Notes: generated by a model not told the origin, from the sequence alone. Counted from the stretch's first letter, positions 24,301-33,674 are shown. The stretch is DNA of 64,000 bases from an uncultured Eubacteriales bacterium (GCA_902773665.1 CACYFF010000004.1:1-64000); one strand, 5' to 3'. A program made the numbers and translations.

Positions 24301-24888
24301 GACCACGTCCTGGCTTCCGGCAAGAACATCAACTGCCTCGTCCTCGATACCGAAGTCTACTCCAACACCGGCGGTCAGTCCTCCAAGTCCACTGCAGCCG
24401 GCGCGGTCGCCAAGTTCGCAGCCGACGGCAAGAAGACCAAGAAGAAGGACCTCGGCATGATGGCCATGAGCTACGGCTACGTCTACGTGGCACAGGTCGC
24501 GATGGGCTATGACCCCGAGCAGACCTTAAAGGCCATCCGCGAAGCGGAAGAGTACGATGGACCGTCCCTCATCATCTGCTACTGCCCCTGCATCGAGCAC
24601 GGCCCGAAGTGCGGCATGGGCAAGTCCCAGCTCGAGGAAAAAGCAGCCGTCGAAGCCGGCTACTGGCACTGCTACCGCTACGACCCGCGTCGTAAGGAAC
24701 AGGGCCTCAACCCGTTCCAGCTCGACAGCAAGGAGCCCACGGCAGACCTCAAGACCTTCCTGCGCGGCGAGAACCGCTATGCATCCCTGGAGATCACCTT
24801 CCCCGAGATCGCGAAGGAACTCTTCGAGAAGGCAGAGCGCGACGCCAAGGAAAGACTGGAAAGCTACAAGGCGCTGGCCAGCAAATAA
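21355..24888 (+). CDS. nifJ: Pyruvate:ferredoxin (flavodoxin) oxidoreductase
   Basis: A 1177-aa single-chain enzyme that oxidises pyruvate to acetyl-CoA and CO2 while reducing ferredoxin. Domain order is complete: the N-terminal pyrimidine-binding domain (GIFPITPSSPMAEM, VEMQSEAGAAGA), the gamma and CoA-binding regions, a two-cluster ferredoxin domain (CLQCNRCALVCPH near residue 695 and CTGCGSCVNVCP near 750), a further cluster Cys in FSGACAGCGETPY near 815, and the TPP-binding domain (GGDGWAYDIGYGGLDH and NTGGQSSKST). The length is normal. It sits 49 bp after the aminotransferase, preceded by AAGGAGA, and may be read through from the sigma-54 operon or have its own start. A strong hairpin follows. 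Confidence 0.96.
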   Translation: MAKKFDVMDGNTAAAYISYAFSEVAGIFPITPSSPMAEMVDEWAAKGRKNIFGQKVQVVEMQSEAGAAGAVHGSLQGGALTSTYTASQGLLLMIPNMYKIAGELLPGVFHVSARSLSVHGLSIFGDHSDVMACRQTGFAMLASANPQEVMDMGAVAHLSAIKSRVPFLHYFDGFRTSHEIQKIECLDYDDMKKLVDMDAVNAFRKNALNPEHPCIRGTTINPDLYFQGREAQNRFYDAVPEIVENYMNEINKLTGRNYTLFNYYGAPDATEVVIANGSVCDTLEKVCDYLNAQDRKVGMINVHLYRPFSMKHFLAAVPETCKKIAVLDMTKEPGSIGEPMYLDVVNAYHMSGKPAPIIVGGRYGLSSKDTTPAHIVSVYDNLAKDCPQDNFTISIVDDVTHLSLPLGDPIDITPADCTSCKIWGLGADGTVGANKNSIKIIGNNTDMYAQAYFAYDAKKSGGLTQSHLRFGHSPIKQPYYVSNADLVAVHNQTYVHKYNLTKDLKDGGVFLLNCQWKPEELEDRLPADLKKGLAEKHAQFYIIDAVDLAAEIGLGNRTNSILQSAFFKLMDIIPMEEALGYMKDAIKKTYLKKGMDVVEKNYKAVDMGVDGLVKVEVPAAWADLEVVPADNSHLPQFVQEVVIPVNRQEGDDIPVSMYDKFNMPDGTFPSALTKYEKRGVAVTLPEWDAAKCLQCNRCALVCPHAAIRPILLNDEEMAKKPAAFETVPAKGKELEKYQYRMQVSLYDCTGCGSCVNVCPASKMDPAPLKMMPFDSQAAQAENWEFGVEEVTIKKDAVSNKNTKFSQFAQPLFEFSGACAGCGETPYIKLVTQLFGDHMTVGNASGCSTAYGGSPPGVPYSKNKAGEGPAWAMSLFEDAAEYSFGMLLGSTKVNETIKGYAENFRGTEVEPALDAYLADREDDAKSKEVSKAFADAVAAFEPKSDIQKEAKEFILANTDYLRKRSYWAFGGDGWAYDIGYGGLDHVLASGKNINCLVLDTEVYSNTGGQSSKSTAAGAVAKFAADGKKTKKKDLGMMAMSYGYVYVAQVAMGYDPEQTLKAIREAEEYDGPSLIICYCPCIEHGPKCGMGKSQLEEKAAVEAGYWHCYRYDPRRKEQGLNPFQLDSKEPTADLKTFLRGENRYASLEITFPEIAKELFEKAERDAKERLESYKALASK

Positions 24889-24928
24889 GCAAATTCTCCT
24901 CAATACACACTGAATCGATAGAAGACAA

Positions 24929-24960
24929 GAAGACCGCAGCCCTTCGGGGCTGCGGTCTTC
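24929..24960. terminator. Hairpin terminator between nifJ and the SLH gene
   Basis: A perfect 14-bp GC-rich stem (24929-24942 with 24947-24960) closed by a TTCG tetraloop. The T run is weak. It separates two convergent genes. Confidence 0.8.
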
Positions 24961-24978
24961 GCTTTACGCCATCAGCGT

Positions 24979-27900
24979 TTATTTCATGTAGTTCGAGAAG
25001 ATCGTGGCGATCTCGGCTCTCGTAGCCGTTCCCTGCGGGTCGGCCAGATTGCCCGGCTTTCCGCCGAGGATGCCTTCCTTCTTAACCCACAGCATCGCGT
25101 TGACCGCATAGGAGGAGACCTTGTCCGCGTCTGCGAAACTCAGTTCTCCGGACTGTTCGGGCGCGCCTTCGAAGGCCCACAGGATCGTGGCCAGCTGCTC
25201 GCGGGTCACTGGGTCGTTGCCATGGAAGTCTCCGTCGGGATAGCCCGCCACGATGCCCTTGTCCATGGCCCAGGTGGCCGGAACGCCGAACCAGCCTTCG
25301 ACCTTCACATCTTCGACTTCAGGCTGTCCCGCGATGTTGTACAGGATCTGTACGATCTGGCCTCTCGTCGCGGTGCCCTGCGGGCTGAAGAGGTTCGGGG
25401 AAGTGCCGTTCATCAGGCCGCGCGCGGAGACGTCCTGCACGTAATCGAAGAACCAGTCGGTGGATTTAATGTCGTCGTAATCGATCGCAGTATAGCCGTA
25501 GATCTCGTTCGGATTCAGGATGAGGGTTGCAAACAGAACGCCCGTCGTGCCGCCCGGGGTCTTATTGGCCGGGTGGGACACGCCAAACTTCGCGCCGTCC
25601 ACGACGGTATCGTTGCCGACGAGCAGGTACTTTTCGTTCTCGTAGCCGGAGACCTTGCCGTCCTTGCCTTTCACGATCGGGTCGTTCCAGGTGCAGTCTG
25701 TGCCGTACCATGTGCCGTCGATCTGAATGCTCATCCACATGTGCAGCTCGCTGTGAGATCCGATGCTGGCAACCCCAGTCTCGAGGACGACAGGGATGCC
25801 GAGGCGGTCGCAGACGGTCTTGAAGCCTCTGGAATAGCCGTCGCACACAGGCCCGTTGATACCGAAGTTACCCGTCAGGGACTTCAGCGATCTGTGCGGT
25901 GTAAAGCCGATCGAGTTCAGATCCGCGCTTCTGTTGTATTCGTTGTTGAGCGTGAACCACTTGTTCAGGTTCATGACCTTTTCTCTTGCCGTGCCGTTTG
26001 CCGGAACCTGCGCGATGATGGCAGCAACGGCAGCGTCTCTGGTCTGGATGCTCTTTTCGATGGCGCCGTTTTCCGCATACTCAGCGATGCGCATCGTAAA
26101 GCCCTTATCATCGACGAGGGTCATGAAGATGAAGGAGGTCTGTTCGCCGCTCATTGTGACCGTCAGAACGCGCAGCTTGACGGAGCCGTTCAGCCAGAAC
26201 ACTTCGGGATGGTCGAGCTCGAAGGCGCGGAAAGAGGCGATAGTATCGCTCTTCAGCTTGGCCAGGTCGGCGTCGAAGGTGGGATTGTTGCTCTTCTGCA
26301 GTTTCGTGACGAACACGCCGTTGAACGAGGTGTTGCTGACCACGTCGCCGGTCTTCAGGTTCGCGTAGTCGATCTTCGTGTCGCCGGTGCCGACGCCCAC
26401 GGTGTAGAAGTCGGAATTGCCGAACGTGCTCTGATCGACTTTGCCGTCACCGTTGGCGGTGTAAATGGGTTCGTTATCCTGGCAGACCCGGACGTCGACT
26501 ACCTTAGCCGGCTCGATATCCGGATCTTCGCTCGGCAGCTTCCAGGTTTCGTCGGAGGCCAGGAAGTGATACGTTCCGAGGTGGGGGTAATACAGCGGTT
26601 TGTCTTCCTCTTTGGAGACGGAGTTGTTCGACAGGACCATGTACAGGGTTGCCGCATCCTTTGACAGATTGGCACGATCGCCCCACTTCCAGAGGAGGTC
26701 GGTTATCTTTCCGGAGCCGGGACCCTCTTCAAACTGTGTAAAGTCGTAGGAGTTCTTCTTGTTGGTATCGCCGCTGCCGCCGCCGGAATTCTGGATGGTA
26801 AGGATGCCGTAGGTCTCTCCCGTCAGAAGATACTGATAGTTGGTTGGCAGCCCAGGCGCCGCGAGGGTATAGCCTGCAATGTTGAATTCGTATGTGCCAG
26901 GCGTGTTGACGTCCGGCGCAGCACCTGCCACCCAGTCGACCGTCAGCTCGATCTCGTCGGTGCCCTTTAACTCTCCGGCCGTTAACTGATAGAGATGTGT
27001 GTCGAGGATCGCGGTCCCCGGCGTTATCGTTGCATTTTTGGCGGCGAGGGTGAGGCCGGCAGCCGGTTGGATCGGCGCATTGAGACCGAACACAGCACTG
27101 TCTACGTAGGCTCCCGGCGTTCCGACGATCTTGACTGCCACATCATAGTCGCCGGCATTGGTTTCGGTAGGAATTGCTGCAGACCAGGTCGTTCCACCGT
27201 CCCGGCTGTACTGCACTTCGCCCTGATCCGTTGCTGCCGCAATGATCTCCTGAGCCTGTCCGTTATAGGTGGGGACCGTCGGAACGGGGTTCTGTGTGTA
27301 ATCTGCCGTGGGTAGGGGGGAGACGGTGAGAGTTCCGGTCACGGCTGCGATCGGACCGGTGTAGTTCCCGTCTACACCTCCGTCGTAGGTTGCGTTTACG
27401 GTATAGTCGTAATCTTCCGCGGTGTTTGTATCCAGCGGGGTAGCCCAAGTGACGATTGGAGTGATCGAATCGGTACCCTGCAGGCCGGTATAGGTATACA
27501 GACTTCCCTCATTGATGGTGCTGCCGTAGCCGATCGTCGGATTGGTTGCGGTAAGCACGGGTGCCGGGGCCAGGTCGATGGTTACGGATACCGGGCCTGC
27601 CGGAGTTGTATCGAAATGGCTGTCATCGCCCTGGACCATGTACCAGACGTCATGTGTGTCCGCATTTTTTTCGCTCCGGATCTCATCGGACCAGGGCCCC
27701 GCATTGGAGTCGCTGTAAAGGACCGTTCCACCGGTCGCTACCGCCGGATCGGTCAGCTCCTGATAGTCACCGTTATAGACAAGGCCGGTCTTCGCTGCCG
27801 GGGGCGTGACGACAGTGGCGTCTGTGGCGGGGTATACCCGATAGGTCAACTCAGCCGTATCTACGGATATGACATTGACCGCAACATCTTTGCCATCGAT

Positions 27901-28251
27901 CGTGCAGGTCATCCCCGTGTCAAACTCATCCGTTCCGGTGGTCGCGATCTGAAGCGTGATTTCATAAGTATGTCCTGCTTCCCATTGCTCTGCGGGAGCT
28001 ATCGTGTCGAGGTCTACTGCTGTACCGCCGTCAATGGAAAGCGCTTTGTAGGGGATATCGAGATTAATGGATCCATTTCCGGTAACAAGGATCGTATCGC
28101 GGTAGATATAGATCTGATCATTTACTCTTGCTTTGTAAGAGATGCCGCCTTCGATCTCCAAAGTCGTGATCGTGGCTGCATGCACCTGCACCGGCAGAAA
28201 CGCCAGGCACAGGGCCAGAACCAAAAAGATAGATAGGAATCGTTTTCGCAT
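24979..28251 (-). CDS. Secreted transglutaminase-like protein with SLH anchor (paralogue 1)
   Basis: A 1090-aa surface protein. Residues 1-25 are a signal peptide (MRKRFLSIFLVLALCLAF...). Residues ~150-500 are Ig-like/MBG-type repeats, with repeated YNG and GTLTV motifs. After a short Gly/Ser linker (near 510) comes a domain that ends in a transglutaminase-like core with a plausible triad: Cys near 803 (GPVCDGYSRG), His near 838 (SELHMWM) and Asp near 852 (TDCTWNDP). Three SLH repeats fill residues ~925-1090 (DYDDIKSTDWFFDYV, GIVAGYPDGDF, GTATRAEIATIF) and should tie it to the cell wall. A protease or crosslinking role is possible. The adjacent gene at 28433 is a tandem paralogue. Confidence 0.88.
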   Translation of the reverse strand: MRKRFLSIFLVLALCLAFLPVQVHAATITTLEIEGGISYKARVNDQIYIYRDTILVTGNGSINLDIPYKALSIDGGTAVDLDTIAPAEQWEAGHTYEITLQIATTGTDEFDTGMTCTIDGKDVAVNVISVDTAELTYRVYPATDATVVTPPAAKTGLVYNGDYQELTDPAVATGGTVLYSDSNAGPWSDEIRSEKNADTHDVWYMVQGDDSHFDTTPAGPVSVTIDLAPAPVLTATNPTIGYGSTINEGSLYTYTGLQGTDSITPIVTWATPLDTNTAEDYDYTVNATYDGGVDGNYTGPIAAVTGTLTVSPLPTADYTQNPVPTVPTYNGQAQEIIAAATDQGEVQYSRDGGTTWSAAIPTETNAGDYDVAVKIVGTPGAYVDSAVFGLNAPIQPAAGLTLAAKNATITPGTAILDTHLYQLTAGELKGTDEIELTVDWVAGAAPDVNTPGTYEFNIAGYTLAAPGLPTNYQYLLTGETYGILTIQNSGGGSGDTNKKNSYDFTQFEEGPGSGKITDLLWKWGDRANLSKDAATLYMVLSNNSVSKEEDKPLYYPHLGTYHFLASDETWKLPSEDPDIEPAKVVDVRVCQDNEPIYTANGDGKVDQSTFGNSDFYTVGVGTGDTKIDYANLKTGDVVSNTSFNGVFVTKLQKSNNPTFDADLAKLKSDTIASFRAFELDHPEVFWLNGSVKLRVLTVTMSGEQTSFIFMTLVDDKGFTMRIAEYAENGAIEKSIQTRDAAVAAIIAQVPANGTAREKVMNLNKWFTLNNEYNRSADLNSIGFTPHRSLKSLTGNFGINGPVCDGYSRGFKTVCDRLGIPVVLETGVASIGSHSELHMWMSIQIDGTWYGTDCTWNDPIVKGKDGKVSGYENEKYLLVGNDTVVDGAKFGVSHPANKTPGGTTGVLFATLILNPNEIYGYTAIDYDDIKSTDWFFDYVQDVSARGLMNGTSPNLFSPQGTATRGQIVQILYNIAGQPEVEDVKVEGWFGVPATWAMDKGIVAGYPDGDFHGNDPVTREQLATILWAFEGAPEQSGELSFADADKVSSYAVNAMLWVKKEGILGGKPGNLADPQGTATRAEIATIFSNYMK

Positions 28252-28307
28252 AGGAAGACCTCCAATCTGTAGAAGAGCAATATTTGAAGTGGGATAAGAT
28301 TACAATA

Positions 28308-28328
28308 GTACAATTTTATTATAGCAGA
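28308..28328 (-). promoter_or_regulatory. Extended -10 promoter of SLH paralogue 1
   Basis: On the minus strand TGCTATAAT (28318-28326) is an extended -10 box. The 21-nt segment matches the one at 31331-31351 at 19 of 21 positions. Confidence 0.6.
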
Positions 28329-28395
28329 TACAAAAATAAAATCGGACACAATCATAAAAAAGTGGGGCAGAACTTTGCGGCCGAGGAAAATAAAA

Positions 28396-28419
28396 ACCGG
28401 AGAGCGTTCGCTCTCCGGT
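28396..28419 (-). terminator. Terminator of SLH paralogue 2
   Basis: A perfect 10-bp stem ACCGGAGAGC / GCTCTCCGGT, with the A-rich run at 28386-28396 giving a U-tail on the minus strand. Confidence 0.8.
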
Positions 28420-28432
28420 CTTCAATAGGTCA

Positions 28433-31273
28433 TTATTTCCCGATCGCTTCGAGGATGTTGGTTACGAATACGGAGGCCTGGGAACGGGTCACCAGTTCGC
28501 CCGCACGGAAGGTGCCGTCGGGGAACCCGCCAACGATGTTGGCCTTGGCCAGACGTTCGATCTCCGCCTTATACGGATTGTCCGCGATGTCGCTCAGAGA
28601 GATGGTCTGCTTGTTCTTGTAGGAGCTCTTGGTGAGCGCATTGGCGAAGTAGTAGGACATCTCTCCGCGGGTCACGGGCTTGTCCAGCACCGCATCGAAG
28701 CGGTCGTCGATGACGCCCTCCTTCTTGAGGTAATTGCGGAAAGAGGCAGCCCAGTGATCGCCGGGAACCGGGGAACTCTTGAAATTGTCGTCCTTCTGTC
28801 TGCTGTGCAGGTTGGCGACCATCACCATGATCTGTGCATGGGTGAGCTGTCCGGCAGGACCATAGGTGGTCGGGGTCATGCCGCCGACGATATTCTTGCT
28901 GTTGGCGGCCTTTACGTAGTCGAAGAACCAGTCGGCCAACCGCACGTCGGTAAAGGGCAGAACGAGATAATCGTCGATCTCCTTGGGATTGACGGTGAGC
29001 CCTGCGAACAGGACGCCGGTAGTGCCGCCTGCGGTCTTGTTGCTGGGATGGGATACGCTGAACTTCTTGCCGTCGACCACGGTGTCGTCGCCTACCAGCA
29101 TGTATTTTTCGTTCTCATAGCCGGAGATCTTGCCGTTCTTGCCGGATACGATCGGATCGTCCCAGGTGCAGTCCATGCCGTACCAGGCGCCGTCCACCTG
29201 CACGCGCATCCACATGTGCAGCTCGCTATGGCTTCCGATGCTGGCCATGCCGGTATCCAGAACAACGGGGATGCCCAGCTTGTCGCAGATCACCTTAAAG
29301 CCGCGGGAGTAGCCGTCGCAGACGGGACCGTTCGCGCCTTCATTGCCCACCAGGGACTTAAGGGCGCGGTGCGGAGTGAAGCCGATGCTGTTCAGGTCGG
29401 TGCTGCGGTTGTACTCGTTGTGGAGGGTGAACCACTTATTGAGGTTCGCGATCTTCTGCCGCACGGTGGTTTCTGCCGGGATCTGCGCAAGGATGGCGTT
29501 GACCGCCGTATCTCTCTGCGTGATCGCCTTCTCGATGGCGCCCGCTGCTGCATATTCGGAGATGCGCATCGTAAAGCCGCCGTCGTCCACCAGGGTCATG
29601 AAGATGTAGGAAGTCTGTACGCCGCTGATGGTAACGGTGAGGACGCGGAGCTTAACGGAACCGGTGAGCCAGAAGACTTCCGGATGGTCGAGCTCGAAGG
29701 CCCGGAAGGAGGCGATGCAGTCGCTCTTCAGCTTGGCCAGATCTGCGTCGTAAGTGGCGTTGCCGCTCTTCTGCAATTTCGTGATGTAGACGCCGTTGAA
29801 CTTGGTGTTGCTCACCACGTCGCCCGTCGTGAGTTTCGGATAGTCGATCTTGGTGTCGCCGGTGCCGACGCCTACGACGTAGAAGTCGGACTTGCCGAAG
29901 GTCTCCTGATCGACCTTGCCGTCGCCGTTGGCGTAATAGTCGGGTTCGTGATCTTCGCAGACCAGCGCCTCGTCGACTTTATAGGTCGGACCGGCGGGAT
30001 CGGTTGCGGGGAGGCCCCAGGTGTTGTCCTTTGCCAGGAAGTTGCTGATGCTGTGGCCGGACTTGCCGCCGGGGATCGCCGGGGTGGCTTCGCCTGCGGG
30101 CACGGAGTTTTCGACCAGGACTTTGTAGAAGTCTGCGACTTCCACGGGCAGGTTTGCCCGTTCGCCCCAGGTCCAGGAGTTCTTGCCGACTTTGCCTGCG
30201 CCGACGCCGCTGGAGGGCTGTTCGAAGTCGTAACTGGTCTCGGGCTCTTCGACGGTGAGCGTGCCAGTCTCGAAGGTGACGGAGGTCGCGGCATAGTTGC
30301 CGGCGATCGCAGCCGGGATGCTGAGCCCGCTCAGCAGGATGCGGTAGGTGCCTGCGCCCTCTTCTCTCGGGTCAGCCACGGCAGCGCCGCCGGTCGTCTC
30401 GTAGGAATAGACAGGGGTCCCCTCCAGTTCGTCGTCTCCCACGAGGCCGGTGACCGTGTAGGAATTCGTGGGAAGGGCGTCGGTGGTGGAGATGGTCTTG
30501 TTGGTCGGCTTAGCGACGATGTTTCCGGAGACCGGTTCGATGACCAGATTGGAATCTCCAACGATGTATACCGTCATCGTGCCGGTCACGTTCTGGTTCG
30601 TATTGGTGAATTGGGGAACATCCAAACCTGCTGAATAGGTACCGACATTGGTCCCTTTCGCGCCGGGGCCGCTGAAAGCGATATCATCGGCCGTAAGCGG
30701 CACGTCTGCTGGACCGAACGAGAGTTCGTAATCCACACCGGTCTGTTCTTCGCCGTTATAGGTTACGGTCTTGTTTTTGCCGTCGACCATAACTTCGAAA
30801 CTGCTGGAATAGGCTACGGAGGTGAAGGAAGATCCGGGGGTCACGACCTCGCCTGCGACGTTCCCCGCCATGAAGGATGTTTCGTAGGGCGTTCCGTTGA
30901 TGGCAGGCGTGATGGACACCGCAAAAGAATCGGTGGGATCGTTGACCGTGGCAACGATCTGATACCGGTAATAACCGGCCGCTTTATCGATCGTCCAGGA
31001 ATTGCCGTCCGTTGCCGTATCGAAAACGACTTCGTTCGTGCCGTTATCCAGGATGCGCTCGCTGATCGTGTAGCCTTCAGAAGGGTCGGCTGCGTGCAGA
31101 TCGAACGTGATCGTCTGGCCGTAGGTCACTTCGTAAGGACTGCTGCAGAAGCTGGGCAGATTGCCTGAGATGTCTACGGTCGCTATTTCCAGATCCGCCG
31201 CAAGCACCTGCACCGGCATATACGCCAGGCACAGGGCCAGAACCAAGACGATAGATAGGATGCGTTTTCGCAT
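28433..31273 (-). CDS. Secreted transglutaminase-like protein with SLH anchor (paralogue 2)
   Basis: A 946-aa paralogue of the protein encoded at 24979. The signal peptide is nearly the same (MRKRILSIVLVLALCLAY...). The N-terminal ~370 residues are Ig-like and differ from paralogue 1, while the central region is highly alike (SYDFEQPSSGVGAGK, then AKLKSDCIASFRAFELDHPEVFWL). The triad is kept: Cys652 (GPVCDGYSRG), His686 (SELHMWM) and Asp701 (MDCTWDDP). Three C-terminal SLH repeats end in VTRSQASVFVTNIL. GGAGGTC precedes the ATG, as in paralogue 1. The two genes have separate terminators and matching promoters, so they arose by tandem duplication and then diverged in the outer domains. Confidence 0.88.
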   Translation of the reverse strand: MRKRILSIVLVLALCLAYMPVQVLAADLEIATVDISGNLPSFCSSPYEVTYGQTITFDLHAADPSEGYTISERILDNGTNEVVFDTATDGNSWTIDKAAGYYRYQIVATVNDPTDSFAVSITPAINGTPYETSFMAGNVAGEVVTPGSSFTSVAYSSSFEVMVDGKNKTVTYNGEEQTGVDYELSFGPADVPLTADDIAFSGPGAKGTNVGTYSAGLDVPQFTNTNQNVTGTMTVYIVGDSNLVIEPVSGNIVAKPTNKTISTTDALPTNSYTVTGLVGDDELEGTPVYSYETTGGAAVADPREEGAGTYRILLSGLSIPAAIAGNYAATSVTFETGTLTVEEPETSYDFEQPSSGVGAGKVGKNSWTWGERANLPVEVADFYKVLVENSVPAGEATPAIPGGKSGHSISNFLAKDNTWGLPATDPAGPTYKVDEALVCEDHEPDYYANGDGKVDQETFGKSDFYVVGVGTGDTKIDYPKLTTGDVVSNTKFNGVYITKLQKSGNATYDADLAKLKSDCIASFRAFELDHPEVFWLTGSVKLRVLTVTISGVQTSYIFMTLVDDGGFTMRISEYAAAGAIEKAITQRDTAVNAILAQIPAETTVRQKIANLNKWFTLHNEYNRSTDLNSIGFTPHRALKSLVGNEGANGPVCDGYSRGFKVICDKLGIPVVLDTGMASIGSHSELHMWMRVQVDGAWYGMDCTWDDPIVSGKNGKISGYENEKYMLVGDDTVVDGKKFSVSHPSNKTAGGTTGVLFAGLTVNPKEIDDYLVLPFTDVRLADWFFDYVKAANSKNIVGGMTPTTYGPAGQLTHAQIMVMVANLHSRQKDDNFKSSPVPGDHWAASFRNYLKKEGVIDDRFDAVLDKPVTRGEMSYYFANALTKSSYKNKQTISLSDIADNPYKAEIERLAKANIVGGFPDGTFRAGELVTRSQASVFVTNILEAIGK

Positions 31274-31330
31274 GGGAAGACCTCCAATCTTTTATGGAAC
31301 ATATGGGAAAAGAAAAACAAATATACAGTT

Positions 31331-31351
31331 GTACAATTTAATTATAACAGA
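31331..31351 (-). promoter_or_regulatory. Extended -10 promoter of SLH paralogue 2
   Basis: On the minus strand TGTTATAAT (31341-31349) is an extended -10 box inside a 21-nt block shared with paralogue 1. Confidence 0.6.
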
Positions 31352-31376
31352 GAGATACACGGATTAGTAACAAAAA

Positions 31377-31403
31377 ACACCGGAGATGTGGAATCTCCGG
31401 TGT
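31377..31403 (-). terminator. Terminator of clpB
   Basis: A perfect 11-bp stem ACACCGGAGAT / ATCTCCGGTGT with a 5-nt loop; the A run just left of it gives the U-tail on the minus strand. Confidence 0.85.
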
Positions 31404-31423
31404 TTTGCACTGTTTTTACCAGG

Positions 31424-33577
31424 CTATTTCTTCCTTACCACGAGCTTGCCGTCCTCCAGATCGACGATTAGGGTGTCGCCCATCGACAATTCGCTCGCCA
31501 GGATGGTGTGCGCGATTAGAGTCTCGACGTGGCTCTGCACGAAACGCTTCATGGGACGCGCGCCGTAGAGCGGATCGAAGCTGCTGTCCGCGATGAACTT
31601 GCGGGCTTCGTAAGTCACTTCCAGGTTCAGCGAACGCTCCTTCAGCCGTCTCGTCAGGTCCTGCAGCTGCAGATCGAGGATCTTGCAGATGTTCTCCTTC
31701 GTCAGCGGCTTGTAGAAGACGATCTCATCCAGACGGTTGAGGAATTCCGGACGGAAGGTGCCCCGCAATAGCTGGGTCACGCCGTTCTTCGCCTCCTGCG
31801 AAATGGTACCGTCCTCCTGGATGCCCTCCAGCAGGAACTGGCTGCCGATGTTGCTCGTCAGGATGATGATCGTGTTCTTAAAGTCCACGGTCCGACCCTG
31901 CGAATCGGTGATCCGGCCATCGTCCAGCACCTGCAGCAGGATGTTGAACACGTCCGGGTGAGCCTTTTCGACCTCATCGAACAGCACGACGGAGTAGGGC
32001 TTACGCCGCACGGCCTCCGTCAGCTGGCCGCCTTCGTCATAGCCGACGTATCCTGGAGGCGCTCCGATCAGCCGGGACACGGAGAACTTCTCCATGTACT
32101 CCGTCATGTCGATACGCACCATGTTCTTCTCATCGTCAAACAGCGCGGCGGCCAGAGATTTGGCCAGCTCCGTCTTGCCCACGCCTGTGGGGCCCAGGAA
32201 CAGGAAGGATCCGATGGGTCTGTTGGGGTCAGCGATGCCGGCCCGGCTCCTCTGGATGGCCTCCACGACCTTCTGTACGGCCTCATCCTGGCCTACGACC
32301 CGCTCGTGCAGGATCTCGTCCAGGCGCAGGATCTTCTCCCGCTCGCCCTCCATCAGCTTGGCCACGGGGATGCCGGTCCAGCGGGCCACGATGGCGGCGA
32401 TCTCCTCGTCCGTTACCGTGTCGCGCACCAGGCTCTGGCTGCGGCCTTCTTCGACCGCGGCGTTGGCTTCCGCCAGTTTCTTTTCCAGGCGGGGCAGTTC
32501 GCTGTACTGCAGGCGGCTTGCGGTCTCGTAGTCGGCCTGCAGCTGGGCGGCCTCGATGCGGCCGTTGACCCGCTCAATGTCCGCCTTGATCTTCTTGATA
32601 TCTTCCGCGGCTCTCTTATCGCGTTCCCAGACGGCTTTCTGGCCGTCGAACTTCTCGTGGAGTTCCTTCAGCTCCTCCAGCAGCTTGGCATGGCGTTCCT
32701 TGGACAGGTTGTCCTTTTCCTTCTTGAGCGCCGTCTCTTCGATCTCCAGCTGCATGATCTTTCTTCTCAGCGCATCCAGCTCCTCCGGCATGGAATCCAT
32801 CTCGGTGCGGATCGAAGCGCAGGCTTCGTCCACCAGGTCGATGGCCTTGTCCGGCAGGAAACGGTCGGAGATGTAGCGGTTGGAGAGGGTGGCGGCGGCC
32901 ACCAGGGCGTTGTCGTGGATGGTGACCCCGTGATAGATCTCGTATCTCTCCTTCAGTCCTCTGAGGATGGAGATCGTGTCTTCCACGGTCGGTTCGTCCA
33001 CCATGACGGGCTGGAAACGCCGCTCCAGCGCGGCATCGGTCTCGATGTACTTGCGGTATTCGTCCAGGGTCGTAGCACCGATGCAGTGCAGCTCGCCCCT
33101 GGCCAGCATGGGCTTCAGCAGGTTGCCCGCATCCATGGAACCTTCGGTCTTGCCGGCACCGACGATGGTGTGGAGCTCATCGATGAACAGGATGATCTTG
33201 CCCTCGCTCTCCTTCACCTGGTTCAGCACGCCCTTGAGTCTTTCCTCGAATTCGCCCCGGTACATGGCCCCTGCGATGAGGGCGCCCATGTCCAGCGACA
33301 CGACGGTCTTCTGCTTTAAGCCCTCCGGCACGTCGCCGCGCATGATCCGCTGCGCCAGCCCTTCCGCGATGGCGGTCTTGCCGACGCCCGGCTCGCCGAT
33401 GAGCACCGGGTTGTTCTTCGTTTTTCTGCTCAGGATCCGGATGACGTTCCGGATCTCCTCGTCCCGGCCGATGACCGGGTCCATCTTCTGTTCTTTAGCC
33501 CGCTCCACCAAGTCCTGGCCGTATTTCTCCAGCGGAGTACGGTTGTCCTGATCCTGCGGGTTCATTCTCATTTCCAT
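31424..33577 (-). CDS. clpB: ClpB-type AAA+ disaggregase lacking the N-terminal domain
   Basis: A 717-aa ATP-dependent chaperone. Two AAA+ modules are complete: module 1 with Walker A GEPGVGKT near residue 62 and Walker B ILFIDELH; module 2 with Walker A GPTGVGKT near 467 and the pore loop GYVGYDEGG. The coiled-coil M domain lies between (about 270-380), which marks ClpB rather than ClpA or ClpX. The usual ~145-residue Clp-N domain is absent: the protein starts with [12 protein letters not shown] just before the first AAA+ module. GGGGG precedes the ATG and the promoter and CIRCE operator lie directly upstream, so this is not a sequencing truncation. HrcA should control it. Confidence 0.92.
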   Translation of the reverse strand: MEMRMNPQDQDNRTPLEKYGQDLVERAKEQKMDPVIGRDEEIRNVIRILSRKTKNNPVLIGEPGVGKTAIAEGLAQRIMRGDVPEGLKQKTVVSLDMGALIAGAMYRGEFEERLKGVLNQVKESEGKIILFIDELHTIVGAGKTEGSMDAGNLLKPMLARGELHCIGATTLDEYRKYIETDAALERRFQPVMVDEPTVEDTISILRGLKERYEIYHGVTIHDNALVAAATLSNRYISDRFLPDKAIDLVDEACASIRTEMDSMPEELDALRRKIMQLEIEETALKKEKDNLSKERHAKLLEELKELHEKFDGQKAVWERDKRAAEDIKKIKADIERVNGRIEAAQLQADYETASRLQYSELPRLEKKLAEANAAVEEGRSQSLVRDTVTDEEIAAIVARWTGIPVAKLMEGEREKILRLDEILHERVVGQDEAVQKVVEAIQRSRAGIADPNRPIGSFLFLGPTGVGKTELAKSLAAALFDDEKNMVRIDMTEYMEKFSVSRLIGAPPGYVGYDEGGQLTEAVRRKPYSVVLFDEVEKAHPDVFNILLQVLDDGRITDSQGRTVDFKNTIIILTSNIGSQFLLEGIQEDGTISQEAKNGVTQLLRGTFRPEFLNRLDEIVFYKPLTKENICKILDLQLQDLTRRLKERSLNLEVTYEARKFIADSSFDPLYGARPMKRFVQSHVETLIAHTILASELSMGDTLIVDLEDGKLVVRKK

Positions 33578-33632
33578 CTATATTTTCCCCCTTGAGTTCT
33601 ATTTTTTAGGCCTTATCCCAAGGCCCAAGATA

Positions 33633-33674
33633 GTTATAGCACCAAAATTAGCACTCGTCAAGTGAGAGTGCTAA
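33633..33674 (-). promoter_or_regulatory. CIRCE operator overlapping the clpB promoter
   Basis: TTAGCACTC (33648-33656), a 9-nt spacer and GAGTGCTAA (33666-33674) make a perfect CIRCE element, the HrcA binding site. On the minus strand TTGACG (33656-33661) sits in the CIRCE spacer and TATAAC (33633-33638) lies 17 bp downstream, so HrcA would cover the -35 box. Confidence 0.95.

Noticed and set aside
21337..24306. A 989-codon open frame on the minus strand opposite the pyruvate:ferredoxin oxidoreductase gene
   Set aside because: The real gene on the plus strand has full domain content. The antisense frame is a by-product of GC-rich third positions, has no family motif and is typical of shadow frames in this window.
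28754..30634. A 626-codon plus-strand frame opposite SLH paralogue 2
   Set aside because: Low-complexity antisense product rich in Val, Gly, Asp and His; the minus-strand protein has signal peptide, catalytic triad and SLH repeats.
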